Shown: piece by piece, positions 36,604-48,720 of the stretch
Layout: each line of letters opens with the position of its first letter
Numbering within the stretch: the first letter of the stretch is position 1
Assembly: GCA_034008185.1 (NCBI GenBank)
Contig: CM067081.1
Span: forward strand, 8,183,821 to 8,247,820
Reading direction: 5' to 3'
Length of the DNA: 64,000 nt
Source of the DNA: Gorsachius magnificus
Taxonomy: Eukaryota; Chordata; Aves; Pelecaniformes; Ardeidae
Notes under the pieces: model-generated
The model's input: the letters and a program-made list of their open reading frames with translations, nothing else
What the model was told of the DNA's origin: nothing
Databases searched by the model: none
Program-made: the position numbers and the translations under genes

Positions 36604-37865
36604 TTATACTGAGTGGAGGAAAAAAATGCTCCCGTTGTAGTGCTCTTCACTGCCACGTGGACACCTCACTGTGTGTTTGCCAGTATATTACACCTTGGCA
36701 CTGCCAGTATTTTCATTTCAAACAATTTTTGAGCAATGAATTTCGATGCTGTTGTGAAATGCTTGTCTCATGTTTTCCACTACTGTGGGTTCCTAAAAAT
36801 GATTAAGAAGCACCCAAGCACAAAAACAAAACCTGTTAGGTTCTGTCCAAATTACTGCTGGGATTAGCCTAGTGTAATGATCACTTCTGAAGTCTGGAAT
36901 ACTATCAAGGAAACAAGACTCACATACTCTTAAATATTTGTGATATCCAGCTTGTTCTAAATGTTTGCACCTTCTGCTTCACTTCTCAGAACAGTATTTC
37001 TTAATTTTCTGCAAACAGGAGGGTTTCACCAAGAAGATAGCAGCAATACTTAGCACTTTTCACTTTCAAAATGTTGTCAGATATTAAACTTTTTTCCCAA
37101 ACTTATGCAAAACCTGGGAATTTAAGGGAAAAAAAATAAAGGTGTTAGTGGAAATTTGGTGCATATACTTTGTCTTTGATAATCACAATCTGTTGCTATT
37201 TTTCTAATAAAGGAACTAAGATGGCCAAATCATGATTTCACCACATCTGTTTAATTAGTTTGTAGCAAGCTCTGTTCCCTATTTCAGTGTTTTATCTACA
37301 CTTCATGGTAATCACTGGGCTTACTATACTTGTAACCTGAAAATGTGTTATGTACCCTGAGTAACCCAGGGTCCGGTTTGTGAAATGCACTGTCTAGAAG
37401 ATACTGAACAGGCATTTTCCTGATGCTGGTGTGATTACGACATGGGTGACAGCTCTAAAATGAAAGTTAAATAATTTAAATTGATTTCGTTTTTTATTAA
37501 AAATTGACTATCCCAGTTCAAAAGTAGGCTTAATCAGCTGGCTGGAAAAAGAGCCCTTACTGCTATAGAGGAAGCCTTATAGAGCTCTTGGTTTTGTCTT
37601 ATATGATCCAAAAAGGGCTGAACAGTGGATATAAGCAGCTAGCTGAGGATATAAAACACCTGGAAGAAGAAGAACTGCTCTTTAAGATGCGCTTTCATCA
37701 GCTGTGGAGAAAAAAAGGAGAAGCTGTTAGTATCCAAGCCTGTCAGATAAGCATCATTAGAAAGCTGTAAGGTTAGTGAGAGTATTATTCTTCAAAATTT
37801 CAGTAAAAGGCACTAAAATGAGTTACAGCTCAGTGCGTTGAAGAACTGCCCAAGTAACCCGTGAA
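36604..37865. other. Intronic sequence, no gene recognised
   Basis: AT-rich, no repeats or coding signal recognised. Confidence 0.5.
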
Positions 37866-38530
37866 TGGCTCTGTATGTTAGGGAGCGTTTAGATTGTACA
37901 GAGCTTGACACTTGTGATGAGGCAGAATGCTTATGGGTGAGGATGAGGGGGAAGGCCAACAAGAAAGATATCCTGTTGGGAGTCTGTTACAGACCACCCG
38001 ACCAGGATGAGGATGTTGACAAAGAATTCTACAAGCGGCTGGCAGGAGTCTCTCAGTCACGAGCTCTTGTTCTTGTGGGGGACTTCAACTTCCCAGACAT
38101 CTGCTGGAAATACAATACAGCAGAAAGGAAACAGTCCAGAAGGTTCCTGCAGTGTGTGGAAGATAACTTCCTGACACAGCTGGTAAGTGAGCCTACCAGG
38201 GGAGGTGCCCTGCTTGACCTCCTGTTCACTAACAGAGAAGGACTGGTGGGAGAGGTGGTGGTCGGAAATCATCTAGGCCTTAGTGATCATGAAATGGTAG
38301 AGTTTTCAATCTTTGGTGAGGTAAGGAAGGGGGTCAGCAAGACCGCCACCATGGATTTCCGGAGGGCAGACTTTGACCTGCTCAGAACGCTGGTTGGGAG
38401 AGTCCCTTGGGAGATAGTCCTGAAGGGCAAAGGGGTCCAGGAAGGCTGGGTGTTTTTCAAGGAAGAAGTCTTAAAGGCACAGGAGCAGGCTGTCCCCATG
38501 TGCCGTAAGACAAATCAGCGGGGAAGATGA
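37866..38530 (+). pseudogene. CR1 ORF2, endonuclease part, ends in premature stop
   Basis: About 220 codons of the apurinic-endonuclease-like (EEP) domain. Visible motifs are GVCYRPPDQDEDVDKE, the active-site VLVGDFNFPDI and the C-terminal catalytic SDHEMV. The N-terminal part of the domain is missing through truncation. The frame ends at TGA 38528-38530, after which the same frame resumes with PAWLDRG. In active CR1 elements this domain nicks the target DNA and the protein works in the nucleus. Here it is dead. Confidence 0.92.
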
Positions 38531-40425
38531 CCGGCCTGGCTGGACAGAGGTCTACTACTGCGACTAAGGGAGAAAAGGAGAGCTTACCAGCTCTGGAAGA
38601 AGGGGCAGGCAACCCAAGAAGAGTACAGGGATCTTGTCAGGTTATGCAGAGAGGAGATTAGAAAGGCAAAAGCCCAGCTGGAATTTAACCTGGCCACTGT
38701 TGTAAGGGATAATAAGAAAAGTTTTTATAAATATGTTAACAGCAAAAAGAGAGCCAGGGAGAACCTCCATCCACTAGTGGATGCAAGGGGGAACATTGCC
38801 ACTAAAGATGAGGAAAAGGCTGAGATACTCAATGCCTTCTTTGCCTCGGTCTTTAATGGCCCGACGAGTACCCAGCCTCCTGAGCTGGAAGATGGGGACA
38901 GAGAGTGGAATGAACCCCCCATAATCCAGGAGGAAGCAGTCTTTGACCTGCTCTGCCACCTGGACATCCACAAGTCTATGGGGCTGGATGGGATCCACCC
39001 AAGAGTGCTGAAGGAGTTGGCAGAGGAGCTTGCCAAGCCACTCTCTATCATTTATCAGCAGTCCTGGAGAACAGGGGAGGTCCCAGATGACTGGAGGTTG
39101 GCAAATGTGACGCCTCTCTTCAAGAAGGGCCGGAAGGAGGATCCGGGGAACTACAGACCAGTCAGCCTGACCTCGGTACCGGGGAAGATTATGGAGAGGT
39201 TTATCTTGAGTGTGCTCACCAGGCACATGGAGGACAATCAGGGGATCAGGCCCAGTCAGCATGGGTTCACGAAAGGCAGGTCTTGCCTAACCAGCCTGAT
39301 TTCCTTCTATGACCAGGTGACCCGCCTGGTAGATGAGGGAAAGGCTGTGGATGTTGTCTACCTGGACTTCAGCAAAGCCTTCGACACAGTCTCCCATAGC
39401 ATTCTCGTGGAGAAGCTGGCAGTTCATGGCCTAGATGGATGTACTCTTCGCTGGGTTAAAAACTGGCTGGGTGGCCGAGCCCAGAGAGTCGTGGTGAATG
39501 GAGCTAAATCCAGTTGGCGGCCGGTCACAAGCGGTGTCCCCCAGGGCTCAGTTCTAGAGCTGGTCTTGTTTAATATCTTTATCGATGACCTGGATGAGGG
39601 GATTGAGTGTGCCCTCAGTAAATTTGCAGATGACCCCAAACTGGGTGGGAGTGTTGATCTGCTGGAGGGGAGGAGGGCTCTGCAGAGGGACCTGGATAGG
39701 CTGGATCGATGGGCCGAGGCCAATTGTATGAGGTTCAACAAGGCCAAGTGCCGGGTCCTGCACTTTGGTCACAACAACCCCATGCAGCGCTACAGGCTTG
39801 GGGAAGAGTGGCTGGAAAGCTGCGTGGTGGAAAAAGACCTGGGGGTGCTGGTTGACAGCCGGCTGAATATGAGCCAGCAGTGTGCCCAAGTGGCCAAGAA
39901 GGCCAATGGCATCCTGGCCTGTATCAGGAATAGTGTGGCCAGCAGGAGTAGGGAAGTGATCGTGCCCCTGTACTCGGTGCTGGTGAGGCCGCACCTCGAA
40001 TACTGTGTTCAGTTTTGGGCCCCTCACTACAAGAAAGATGTTGCCTTGCTGGAACATGTCCAGAGGAGAGCAACCAAGCTGGGGAGAGGTCGGAGCACAA
40101 GTCTTACAAGGAGCGGCTGAGGGAACTGGGGTTGTTTAGTCTGGAGAAGAGGAGGCTGAGGGGAGACCTGATCGCCCTCTACAACTGCCTGAAAGGAGGC
40201 TGTAGTGAGGTGGGGGTCAGCCTCTTCTCCCTGGTAACAGATGATAGGACGAGGGGGAATGGCTTGAAGCTGCGCCAGGGCAGGTTTAGGCTAGACATTA
40301 GGAAAAACTTCTTCACCGAGAGGGTTGTCAGGCTCTGGAATGGGCTGCCCAGGGAGGTGGTGGAGTCCTCATCCCTGGAGGTCTTTAAAAGAAGGATGGA
40401 TGAGGTGCTTAGGGACATGGTTTAG
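38531..40425 (+). pseudogene. CR1 ORF2, reverse transcriptase part
   Basis: The frame continues after the stop. Reverse transcriptase motifs appear in order: [58 protein letters not shown] (palm Asp), SGVPQGSVL, and the catalytic box FADD at 39623-39634. A single missing T at about 40090 shifts the frame after RRATKLGRG; the original frame continues downstream and stops at 40423-40425. Pro follows FADD where many CR1s, in my recollection, have Thr, and GSVLEL stands where I recall GSVLGP. Both changes are shared with the - strand copy. Confidence 0.92.
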
Positions 40426-40518
40426 TGGTGGGATGGCAGTGCTAGGTTAACGGTTGGACTCGATGATCTTAAAGGTCTTTTCCAACCGAGGTGATTCTAT
40501 GATTCTATGATTCTATGA

Positions 40519-43386
40519 ATAAGCAGACTCAGCCATAGTCATGTTAGCAAGTTCAGAAAGCTCTTCAGCTCTGCTGAGCAGGCTCGCCGGTATCCACACT
40601 ACAAGTGCTCGCATTGCATGGAGATAACCTCTAACTCATCACAGAGAGAGGCACTGTGGCATCTCTTCATGGGTTAAATCCTCCGGCTGGTTTGAATAAC
40701 CAGTAACCAATAATCTTTGCTGTTTCTTTTAGACCTCTCTTTTTGGAAAAGTACTTGTCTGGGGGCGTCATGGCAGTTGGATCCTGATCGTGCTGGTCTT
40801 TCTCTAACTGAAAGGAAAACATGGTGCTCATCTCTCAAGGAGGGGTGATGGGTGCTGTGTGCGAGGGTGGGTCTCTTGGTCGACTGGGTTGCTTATGTCC
40901 TTTCCTCAACACATAATATTCTGCAAAGATGCTAGTGCATTTTAGCCTTTTCCCCTGATATTCCCCATGGCATGGCAGAACCTATCTAGGGTATCTAACA
41001 TACCTTAGCATGTTATCTGGTTACAGCAGCTTGCATATATCAAATAGACTTTGCTGAGAGCTGAACTGGACTCTCTGATGAAAGTTTCAGTGTTTGTGGG
41101 TTCTAGTGTGGTATCCTGTAAAACTGGGTTGTCATTGTCCAAAACCATGAAAGAGCAAAGCAAAAAAACCCCATCTTTTTCTGTCTGCCCTGCCCAGTTC
41201 CTTTACCAAATGAGAGGTCTGGCTGCATTCATTTTGTATCACTTCAACTGACACTCAACAGATGCAGATGTGTTGTATTTACATACATCTGCAAGGCTGA
41301 GCACAAACAGAAGTGGGTGTTGTTCATCAGGTACAAAATTAGAAATGACATCTCAGCCTCTTAAATAAGCAAAACTAGAGCTTGCAATTGGATGTGTAGA
41401 GATCCAAATTGTACTTACAGCCTGAGAACTGAAAGGAGGAGGTGAGATGAGTGTGCCTAGGTCTCTCTATTGCCCAAGGTAGTCACATTAACTTCTATAT
41501 GCATACAATGGTGCCCAGAGTGAAGATCTCCATTTGTTTTGTAGCTCGGCCCACTGCCAGCTTGCAAAAGTATGTTTTACAGAGCCAGCAATGTTATCAA
41601 AGTTATAAGCTTAAATACGGTTGTGTTATCAACTTAAACTTGGCTCTTAATTTGAAATGTTTAGGAAAGAACACTGAAGTCAGCTCTCATATCATTTTCA
41701 TTTACTAATGGAGTAATCAACATCTGTAGAGCATGCCGCCACAAAATCTTTCACTCAGTGAAAAGTGTGCTCAAGAAGTCTCTTGTCTGAGATCTATAAT
41801 CTCATTTTAATTAGCATTGCACATGATTACTCCAATCAAAGAAAGTCAGTGGCAAATATTGCCATCTGCATTCATCGTTAACATCAGCAAGCACGATGGC
41901 AGTCAGTGATTTTAAGGTAATACATGGGCTCTGAGGCACAAAAGTCTGTTCAAGGACAAAGAACATTGCCCTACGTCCTTTTGAAAGACACCCTTCATCT
42001 TAGAACTCGCCAAACGTGGAGCATTTCCAGTTTGGCATGCATTTTACATCTGGGGTGTGACAGTCGTGCATATTTGCTGCAACAGAAGACATTGTCATTT
42101 GTTTTGAGTAATTTAATTATGTGTGGCTTCAGGATTGTATCACATCTGCCCAGTGTTCAGCACGGTTGCCAACTGTGTGGTCAGGGGTTTGAGATGTTGG
42201 TAGACTACCGCAGCAAGACACACAATTATTCGGTGAATTTTTAAGACAATGAATGTTCAATACAGTGATAAAACTCAGAGCACTGCATGCGGATAAGGGC
42301 ATTACTGACAAGCTGGTATGTTGTATGCCTGTTTGTGAGTGCGCTGCCATTTCTTCAGAGATCAGGTGTCGTTAATTGGTTAAGAAGAGGTGACTGACGA
42401 TACTTAGCTGCTTCTGGATTTATATGCTACTTCATCATATGTCCTCACAGAATGCCTTATTTGAGAAGCCAGAAGATGACCTAGTACAGATAAAAATCCT
42501 TTACCAATGTCAATTTTTACTAAGATATAGCCAAGTTCTTAAAGTATTTCCACTGCTAAGCTATGAAAATGTTTCAAAGGTTACATGTAGTCCAAGAACA
42601 TTTAACAGGAAAGGCACAAGCTTATCTAAACTCACGGATTATGTAAAATTCAGCAGAATTATTTATTGTGTTCATCCTCAGAGAAGGGAATTATCCAGGC
42701 TTTTCTGAAGACGACTGTAAACTCTTTGAGAGAAGACATATTCCAAATAGCATTCTTCCTCCTCCTGAACCAGACCTTTCATGCAGAATAAGTGCTTATG
42801 AAAGCTTTTAAATTATTTTGGTTGCATAGTTACAATTCTGATAACTTTTTTTTTTTTTTTTTCAGTTCTCATTATGAGAGGTAGCCTTGAGTGTTTTAAA
42901 TCTACCCATAAAGCTGCTATAATCATTCTCTGGAATTATACTACAATGCACAACAATTAATTATATCAAATCCTTCTCACAGAAGTGTTTACCAGTGGAG
43001 AGATTGCCACAGCTTTATTTCTGACAATAAAAGAGTAGGAAATATTATACACCTCTTGGGATTTGACTGATCTAACATTTCTGAGGTCAGGATTATAATC
43101 GTATTATTTTCCCCATAGGAAATAAACATCAGTTCTTGACAGGCATGACTTTAAACAATATTTTATATGGGAAGAATATTCCAATGTATTTTTTCATGCA
43201 AGAAAACAAGATCTGGATTGTTTGATAGGTAACTCCAATGAGCAACCTGGACGTGTGTAGTGCCTTGCTGGGATTCATGTGCGAGGTCTTCCCCTGAGAA
43301 ACTGGAGTATGTCTACCCTGAAGACTGCTGGTGTAGGCGCCAAGCATACAAACTGGATGAGGCTGAGAATTCATATCACTGTAGCT
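40519..43386. other. Intronic sequence, no gene recognised
   Basis: AT-rich. A T17 run at 42846-42862 ends in CAG and is followed by a 15-base segment with a GT after it (42866-42880), discussed as a possible microexon. Confidence 0.45.
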
Positions 43387-43613
43387 TAGAATCATAGAAT
43401 CATAGAATAATTCAGGTTGGAAAAGACCTTTAAGTTCATCAAGTCCAACAGTTACCCTGACCCTGCCATCCCACCACTAAACCATGTCCCTAAGCACCAC
43501 ATCTACCCGTCTTTTAAATACCTCCAGGAATGGGGACTTGGCCACTTCCCTGGGCAGCCCATTCCAGTGCTTGACAACCCTTTTGGTGAAAGAATTTTTC
43601 CTGACATCTAGCT
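43387..43613 (-). mobile_element. CR1 LINE 3' fragment
   Basis: The - strand tail repeat (ttagaatcatagaatcatagaat), then 'caggttggaaaagacctttaa', 'ctgccatcccaccactaaaccatgtccctaagcacc' and the antisense coding tail ('cctgggcagcccattccag'). About 225 bp, truncated at 'cctgacatcta'. It sits 1.0 kb before the DLG2 SH3 exon. Confidence 0.93.
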
Positions 43614-44633
43614 TGGTAGTACAGAGCTCAGGGCAGGCTGAACTTCTTTCCCAGGATCTAGATTGAATACTGATGTAGTAAGTTCATGATGAACTATGCC
43701 CTGCCACAGTCTGATAGCCAGGTACCTTAAAGCTAACTCTCAATTTGTGCTCATGGAGCCCCTAGACTTATATATACATCCTATATTAATACATATGGGA
43801 CTTTTTTGTATAAGCTTACCCAAAGGTAGAGGTCCACTTCAAACTGGTGGAAAACATTTTCAACATGAAAGGAAATACCTGAGGCTGCTTGAGCAGGTGC
43901 TGCAGCATGGGGGGGCTTGACATGGGCAGTGAAAGCAGTGGTGTTGCGTGCACCCTGAGTGCATTTGGCGGGGTGTACATCAGGTTAGCACTACTGTGGT
44001 CAGGGCATCTTTCAGTTTAGTTTCAAATTTCAGAAATCCAATCTGTGCAACCTAACACAGCTCCAGGACATGGACCAAAGCACTGTGAGTGGGACTAATC
44101 AAGAGATTCCATTTGAAAACTCACTTCTGGTCTGAACTAGATGCTAAGATAGGTGCATCCATTCACCTAAAGAAATGCATTACCCTGAGCATGGGTTTGG
44201 TCCCTTGTATTTAGGTCTCCCAGTGCACCCCTGTCTGCCAGACACCCCCCTGTCTGAGCACAGGGGAGTGTGAGAAAAGGAGAAGCTCAACAGCCACAAA
44301 TTGCTCTTGACAAGGTTACAAGTGGGACTTCTGCCTGCCAGGTTTGTTAAGAGAGGCTTCTGGCTACCAGGTTTGTTTACTAGATACCCTGATATGCTGA
44401 TGGTTCTTTATTAAGTGAAACAGTAAATACCATACTTTACTGTTCAGTTTCTCTTTTTAAAAAAGAGGATTCTGTAGAGATTAACTTCACAATGGAAATT
44501 TTTCCTCTGAGCAGGACCTTTCCCTTTGGAAAGGAGCAAGGGTCGGTTGTAACATAAAATATGACAAATTGCTCAGAAGTAAAAGTTCCCAAGACTGATA
44601 TAATCACCTTCATATCTTTATTTCCTTTCACAG
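43614..44633 (+). other. 3' end of the DLG2 intron before the SH3 exon
   Basis: No repeat family is recognised except an imperfect 29-bp tandem near 44324-44380 ('cttct..ctaccaggtttgtt'). It ends in the acceptor 'tatctttatttcctttcacag' at 44633. Confidence 0.7.
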
Positions 44634-44810
44634 AGCCATGTTTGACTATGACAAGAGCAAAGACAGTGGCCTCCCAAGCCAAGGACTCAGTTTTAAGTAT
44701 GGAGACATCCTTCACGTCATCAACGCCTCGGACGATGAATGGTGGCAGGCGAGGAGGGTCACTCTGGAGGGAGACAGTGAGGAGATGGGAGTTATACCCA
44801 GCAAGAGGAG
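44634..44810 (+). CDS. DLG2: DLG2 (PSD-93) exon encoding the SH3 domain
   Basis: A 177-bp exon with acceptor ttcctttcacag and donor AG|gtgagt. It starts with the last base of an Arg codon, then 58 codons, and ends two bases into the next Arg codon. The peptide runs [20 protein letters not shown], then [21 protein letters not shown] and [11 protein letters not shown]. This is the MAGUK SH3 fold: the ALYDY-like start, the Trp pair and the terminal PSKRR are visible. The [16 protein letters not shown] version fits DLG2. DLG1 and DLG4, as I recall, start ALFDYDKTKD. DLG2 is a postsynaptic membrane-associated scaffold that clusters glutamate receptors and potassium channels. Its SH3 folds against the guanylate-kinase-like domain encoded downstream. 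No disrupting change is seen. Confidence 0.96.
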
Positions 44811-47800
44811 GTGAGTGCTGCCTTCTCCGTCCTACCTCCTTGGCCATGATGTTAAAATATTCCATTTTATTCCAAAGACAGCATGCATCAATCTACTGCA
44901 AAAATGGGGAAAGTAGAGGAAAATCTCACAGTTATTATTCCAAGAGTTGAAAGATAGAATTTTTGCTGTGAGATTTAAAGAGATCAGGCTGTTTAACTGT
45001 ACAGAAAAGCAACTCAAAAGGTGACTCAATTATAGTGGATTAGTAACTCCACAAAGAAAGGGGGAAGGGGGGGAAGAGCATCATCTGCTAAAGAGCTTCA
45101 GCAGAAAAAGGAATAACCAGAACCCAAGTCTGAGAATTAGCTCTGAATTTGAAGTAGAGCACATGTTTTAATGTCAGGGTGATTAGCCATTGCATCAAAC
45201 TGCTGAGGGGTGTAATGAATGTCTTGACATTTTCAAATCAAGACTGTATGTCTTTCTTTTGAGAGAGTAATAGAATTAAACTTCTCAGCCTGTGTGATGT
45301 AAAAAATGACACTAAATTATATAATGGTCCTCTTTGGCTTCAAAATCTGTTAATTTAATCTCTGCCTGCCTGGAAACTGATGGAAAATCAATATCACAGT
45401 CATTTTTTCATATAATGTAAATGAAGGAAACTTTCATCCACTCTCCAAGCTAAATCTGAAGCTTTGTTTAGCTGCGGTGGATCCATGCTGACTGACGGAG
45501 AGAGAGCAGACATCTGATTCTCTCGCATTGTTTGTATTGTTTACTCTGCCTAGGTGCTTTTGCAGAATTGGTCACAAGTCTCTGATAGTATCAGAACTAC
45601 CCCACAAATCAGTATTATTTTCTGCCTCTGTTGATACTTGCTATAGAAAGGTCAAGGACTGAAAGAGTAGGAGGAAAATGAAATCCGTCGAACCACATTA
45701 CATTTCTCTTTTGCAGCAATGCTCCCATACTGCATATAAACTTTCTAATCTTAGCTATTTCAGCTTTAGCATAATACAGAAATGCTCATGCCCATTTTTT
45801 ATAGTGGGGAAATTGGACATTTGATGCTCTATAGAGCACCTGCTGCTCTTTCAAGAGTGTCAGCCCAGGTGCTCATAGAGCTCATAGTACTCTTTGTTCT
45901 AAATCACGTAAAAGTAAACTGAAAGGCCATCAAACACCTTATTGACATGAGTCTTGCAAGGACCTTATTTTCTCTAATCATGACCATGTTTGAATAGCAA
46001 CCAAACTAGGATTTTCAGCAAAAAGCAATTTTGGATTTGTATAATAGATAGAAATAAAAACTACATTATACTTTTTGAGATAGGAAAAATGTGTCTATTA
46101 AACAGATTTAGTCTCTAGATATTGAAAAAGGAATACTTGCCCGCTATTAATTGCTACAGTAAATACTGATGTAATGACATAGTTGGATCACACATGGGAA
46201 AAGGGGAAAGTCTATTCAGTTGTTACCAAGGGAAGTATGTGCACAAAGCTTGCTCGCAGTGTAGTACGTACTACGAAAAGCTACAAAAAAGTGTCATACA
46301 TAATAACACAACTGTAGGGGAAAAAAGAGCAAAACAAAGCAACTGATTAAGATGTGGAGTTGTATCTTCCGTAAGGTGGAGAGGATGTAAGTGCCTAGAG
46401 CTTATTGGATTACCTGCACAGTGATGTTTTCAAGGACAAAAGATAGAAGCTCACTAGTCAAGGTCAGACATATGATACTGCTGAGGAAAAAGATGTGGTT
46501 TAGGAAACGCTGGGAGAAAGGAGGAAAAAAAAAAAAGAAAATAGGCAAGAAGAAAATAGGTTGCTTAGAGTCTAAAAATAAGAGTCTTGAATTCAAAAAG
46601 ATGCAGGTGTAGTTGCCATGCTCTCCACTTTTCATCCTGATTCTTCACTAGTGAATCTGAGAGGTCTGAAAAAAAATCAATGGCATCTGATTTTCCATCT
46701 GCATTAATGTAATGACCACACCTGAGCTGGGGTGGGGGGGGGAAGGTTGCTATTGTTTCATAAAAGGTTTCAGTTGTGCAAGGTTATTTTTTCCAATGCA
46801 CTGAAAAGTGCCTGTTATTTCCTATCTGTGGATTCCGGATGATCCCTCAGAGCCAGTGAGACTGATGTGCTCTTGACAGCATCTTCTGCAGTGATTTACA
46901 CCACCCAAGGGGAGGATGAGCAATCAATGCATACAGGGCTAAGCTACAGAGAATAAAGCTCATCGTACTTGCCAGAATGTACTAATTCAGAGTTTAATTT
47001 CCTCTGCAGGTGTGGGTTATTGACTATGAGAAGCTTGAGCTAAACCAAAGTAGTCCTGCGATTCATTTGACCCAGCTTAGGCAACTGCAGCATGGAAATC
47101 TTCATTTAAGCTGTTTACTCCAGGATGTTATATGTCTTATAGTTTGTACGGGACTAGTCCTATAGACATTGCATTATATGTAATACAGCATATGTAATAT
47201 CTAGCAGTAAAATATGCTTTGTGATAAAACAAGGAGGAAAAGAGCATCTGTAACTATTTGTTGGGCTGTGACTTGTCCCAAAAGCCCAGCACCCTATGAT
47301 GTTGTAGGCTGAAGATATTTTATATTTGTCTTGTATTTTTCAATCCCCCTTCATTTCTGTTCCTTTTCTTCAGGGTTTGAGGTTTTGGGTGGGGGTTGGT
47401 TTGGTGGGCTTTGTTTCTGGTGGTGTGCTTGGACTCCTTTTTCTGCCTATGTACATATGGAGGAATACTGTCCTGTGGGACAATAACACTTTTTGCACTT
47501 TGGGTCAGGCAGAAGCAATACAGATCCAGGGATTATTAGTGCCAGGGTGAGTCTTTTTGCTGTCTATCTGCTTTATTACCCTATCTCCTGTCCAGCAACA
47601 GCTAATATACAATTCCTGTATTTTTCGTAACTGAAATCATTATGGAATAGCTCTGAAAGCCAGTGACCACTTCAATTTTATTTTAGTGTGCAAATATATG
47701 TATATATGTATATATACAGACAAAGGCATAACAACCACATCATATTACTTCTTTAATGTGCTGTGTAATGGGAATTTCTTTCCAAGTATTTAGTTTTGCA

Positions 47801-48625
47801 TTTTGTTTTACATCTTTATACAGCAGAGCCCTGCACACAGTGACAATTTAGCATGAGCTGATAAGAGAAATTTTGAATGATAAATCAAGACTCCATACTC
47901 TTTCTCCTCTATGTTATATATGTGATATACCAGAAGAAATCATAATTTATAATTATAGGGGAGCTGCCAGAATAATGATTCTCTCCAGGATGTTCAATAC
48001 ATTACCAGACTTTACCTTTTAGTGATTCAATGGAGTTTGAAAGCTATTTGTCATTGGATTTCAGTGCTGTTGCCAATGTGTGGACTTGTTGCCTTGTTTG
48101 GTTGTTGAATTGTAAAGTCAGGCTTTAAGAGGGAGTTTTGGAGGGCAGCACTGCAGCTAAAGGAGGGTTACTGAAAGAGGCAGCATGAAGAAATGAGGGT
48201 GGCCCTGTGTTCCTCCACTGATCAGTGCAAGGACTAAGTCTCACAAACTTGTAAGCCAGTGACCTCGGTGGGGATTAATGAAAACTAAATGCTCAGTATC
48301 CTGCAGTGCTAAAATATCATTGCAACCCTTTCTGCATCTGAAAACAACGTTTTGTCCATTTTTCAGTATGTATTTATTGTCTACAGCTGTTGTTCTCAAC
48401 CATGGGACTCAGTAGCCAGTTGGGTAGAAACCAAAAACAATGCCATAAAAGTGTTGTGATATTGTATTGTATTGACATTGGGAACAGTACGACTTCAGCA
48501 TAAGAGGCTGAAAAACACTTCAGTTGTGATTTAACAAGACACCAAATAGTTGTTATTATATAACATTAATGAGTGAATATTGCAGGCCAAATTTCTCTTG
48601 GTTCCACATCTGCCAAAAAGATTTC
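44811..48625 (+). other. DLG2 intron after the SH3 exon, first part
   Basis: Intronic sequence beginning gtgagtgctg. It contains a 14-bp palindrome gtagtacgtactac at 46261-46274, an A11 run near 46526, a G8 run near 46734 and a TATA/TATG-rich stretch near 47695-47717. No gene is recognised. Confidence 0.7.
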
Positions 48626-48720
48626 ACACAGACTCGCAGAATGGCAGGGGTTGGAAGGGACCTCTGGAGATCATCCAATCCAACCCCTCTGCTAAAGCAG
48701 GGTCACCTAGAGCAGGATTT
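48626..48720 (-). mobile_element. CR1 LINE 3' fragment
   Basis: The - strand 3' UTR: 'cagaatggcaggggttggaagggacctctggagatcatcc', then 'gtcacctagagcagg'. It is the same 3' type as the + copy at 62521-63194. About 95 bp. Confidence 0.88.

Larger units (their letters stand above)
37866..40518 (+). mobile_element. Long CR1 LINE copy (endonuclease to 3' end)
   Basis: The element is 2.65 kb. It is 5'-truncated inside the endonuclease domain and complete at the 3' end, with three ATTCTATG units. It contains most of ORF2, broken by one in-frame stop (38528-38530) and one single-base deletion (about 40090). Its truncation point is about 55 bp further in than that of the - strand copy at 50124-52852, so the two are separate insertions and not an inverted segmental duplication. 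It lies 4.1 kb before the DLG2 SH3 exon. Confidence 0.97.

Noticed and set aside
37865..37890. MALYVRERLD, resembling the LYVR that precedes the SH3 domain in DLG proteins
   Set aside because: It is the endonuclease frame of a CR1 element; the identical sequence occurs in the - strand CR1 copy at 52786.
38725..39262. Long - strand open frames opposite the CR1 reverse transcriptase (also + strand 50541-51926)
   Set aside because: They are antisense shadows of the CR1 ORF2, appear in both copies and show no independent motif.
44437..44865. - strand open frame across the SH3 exon
   Set aside because: Antisense shadow of a clearly identified DLG2 exon.
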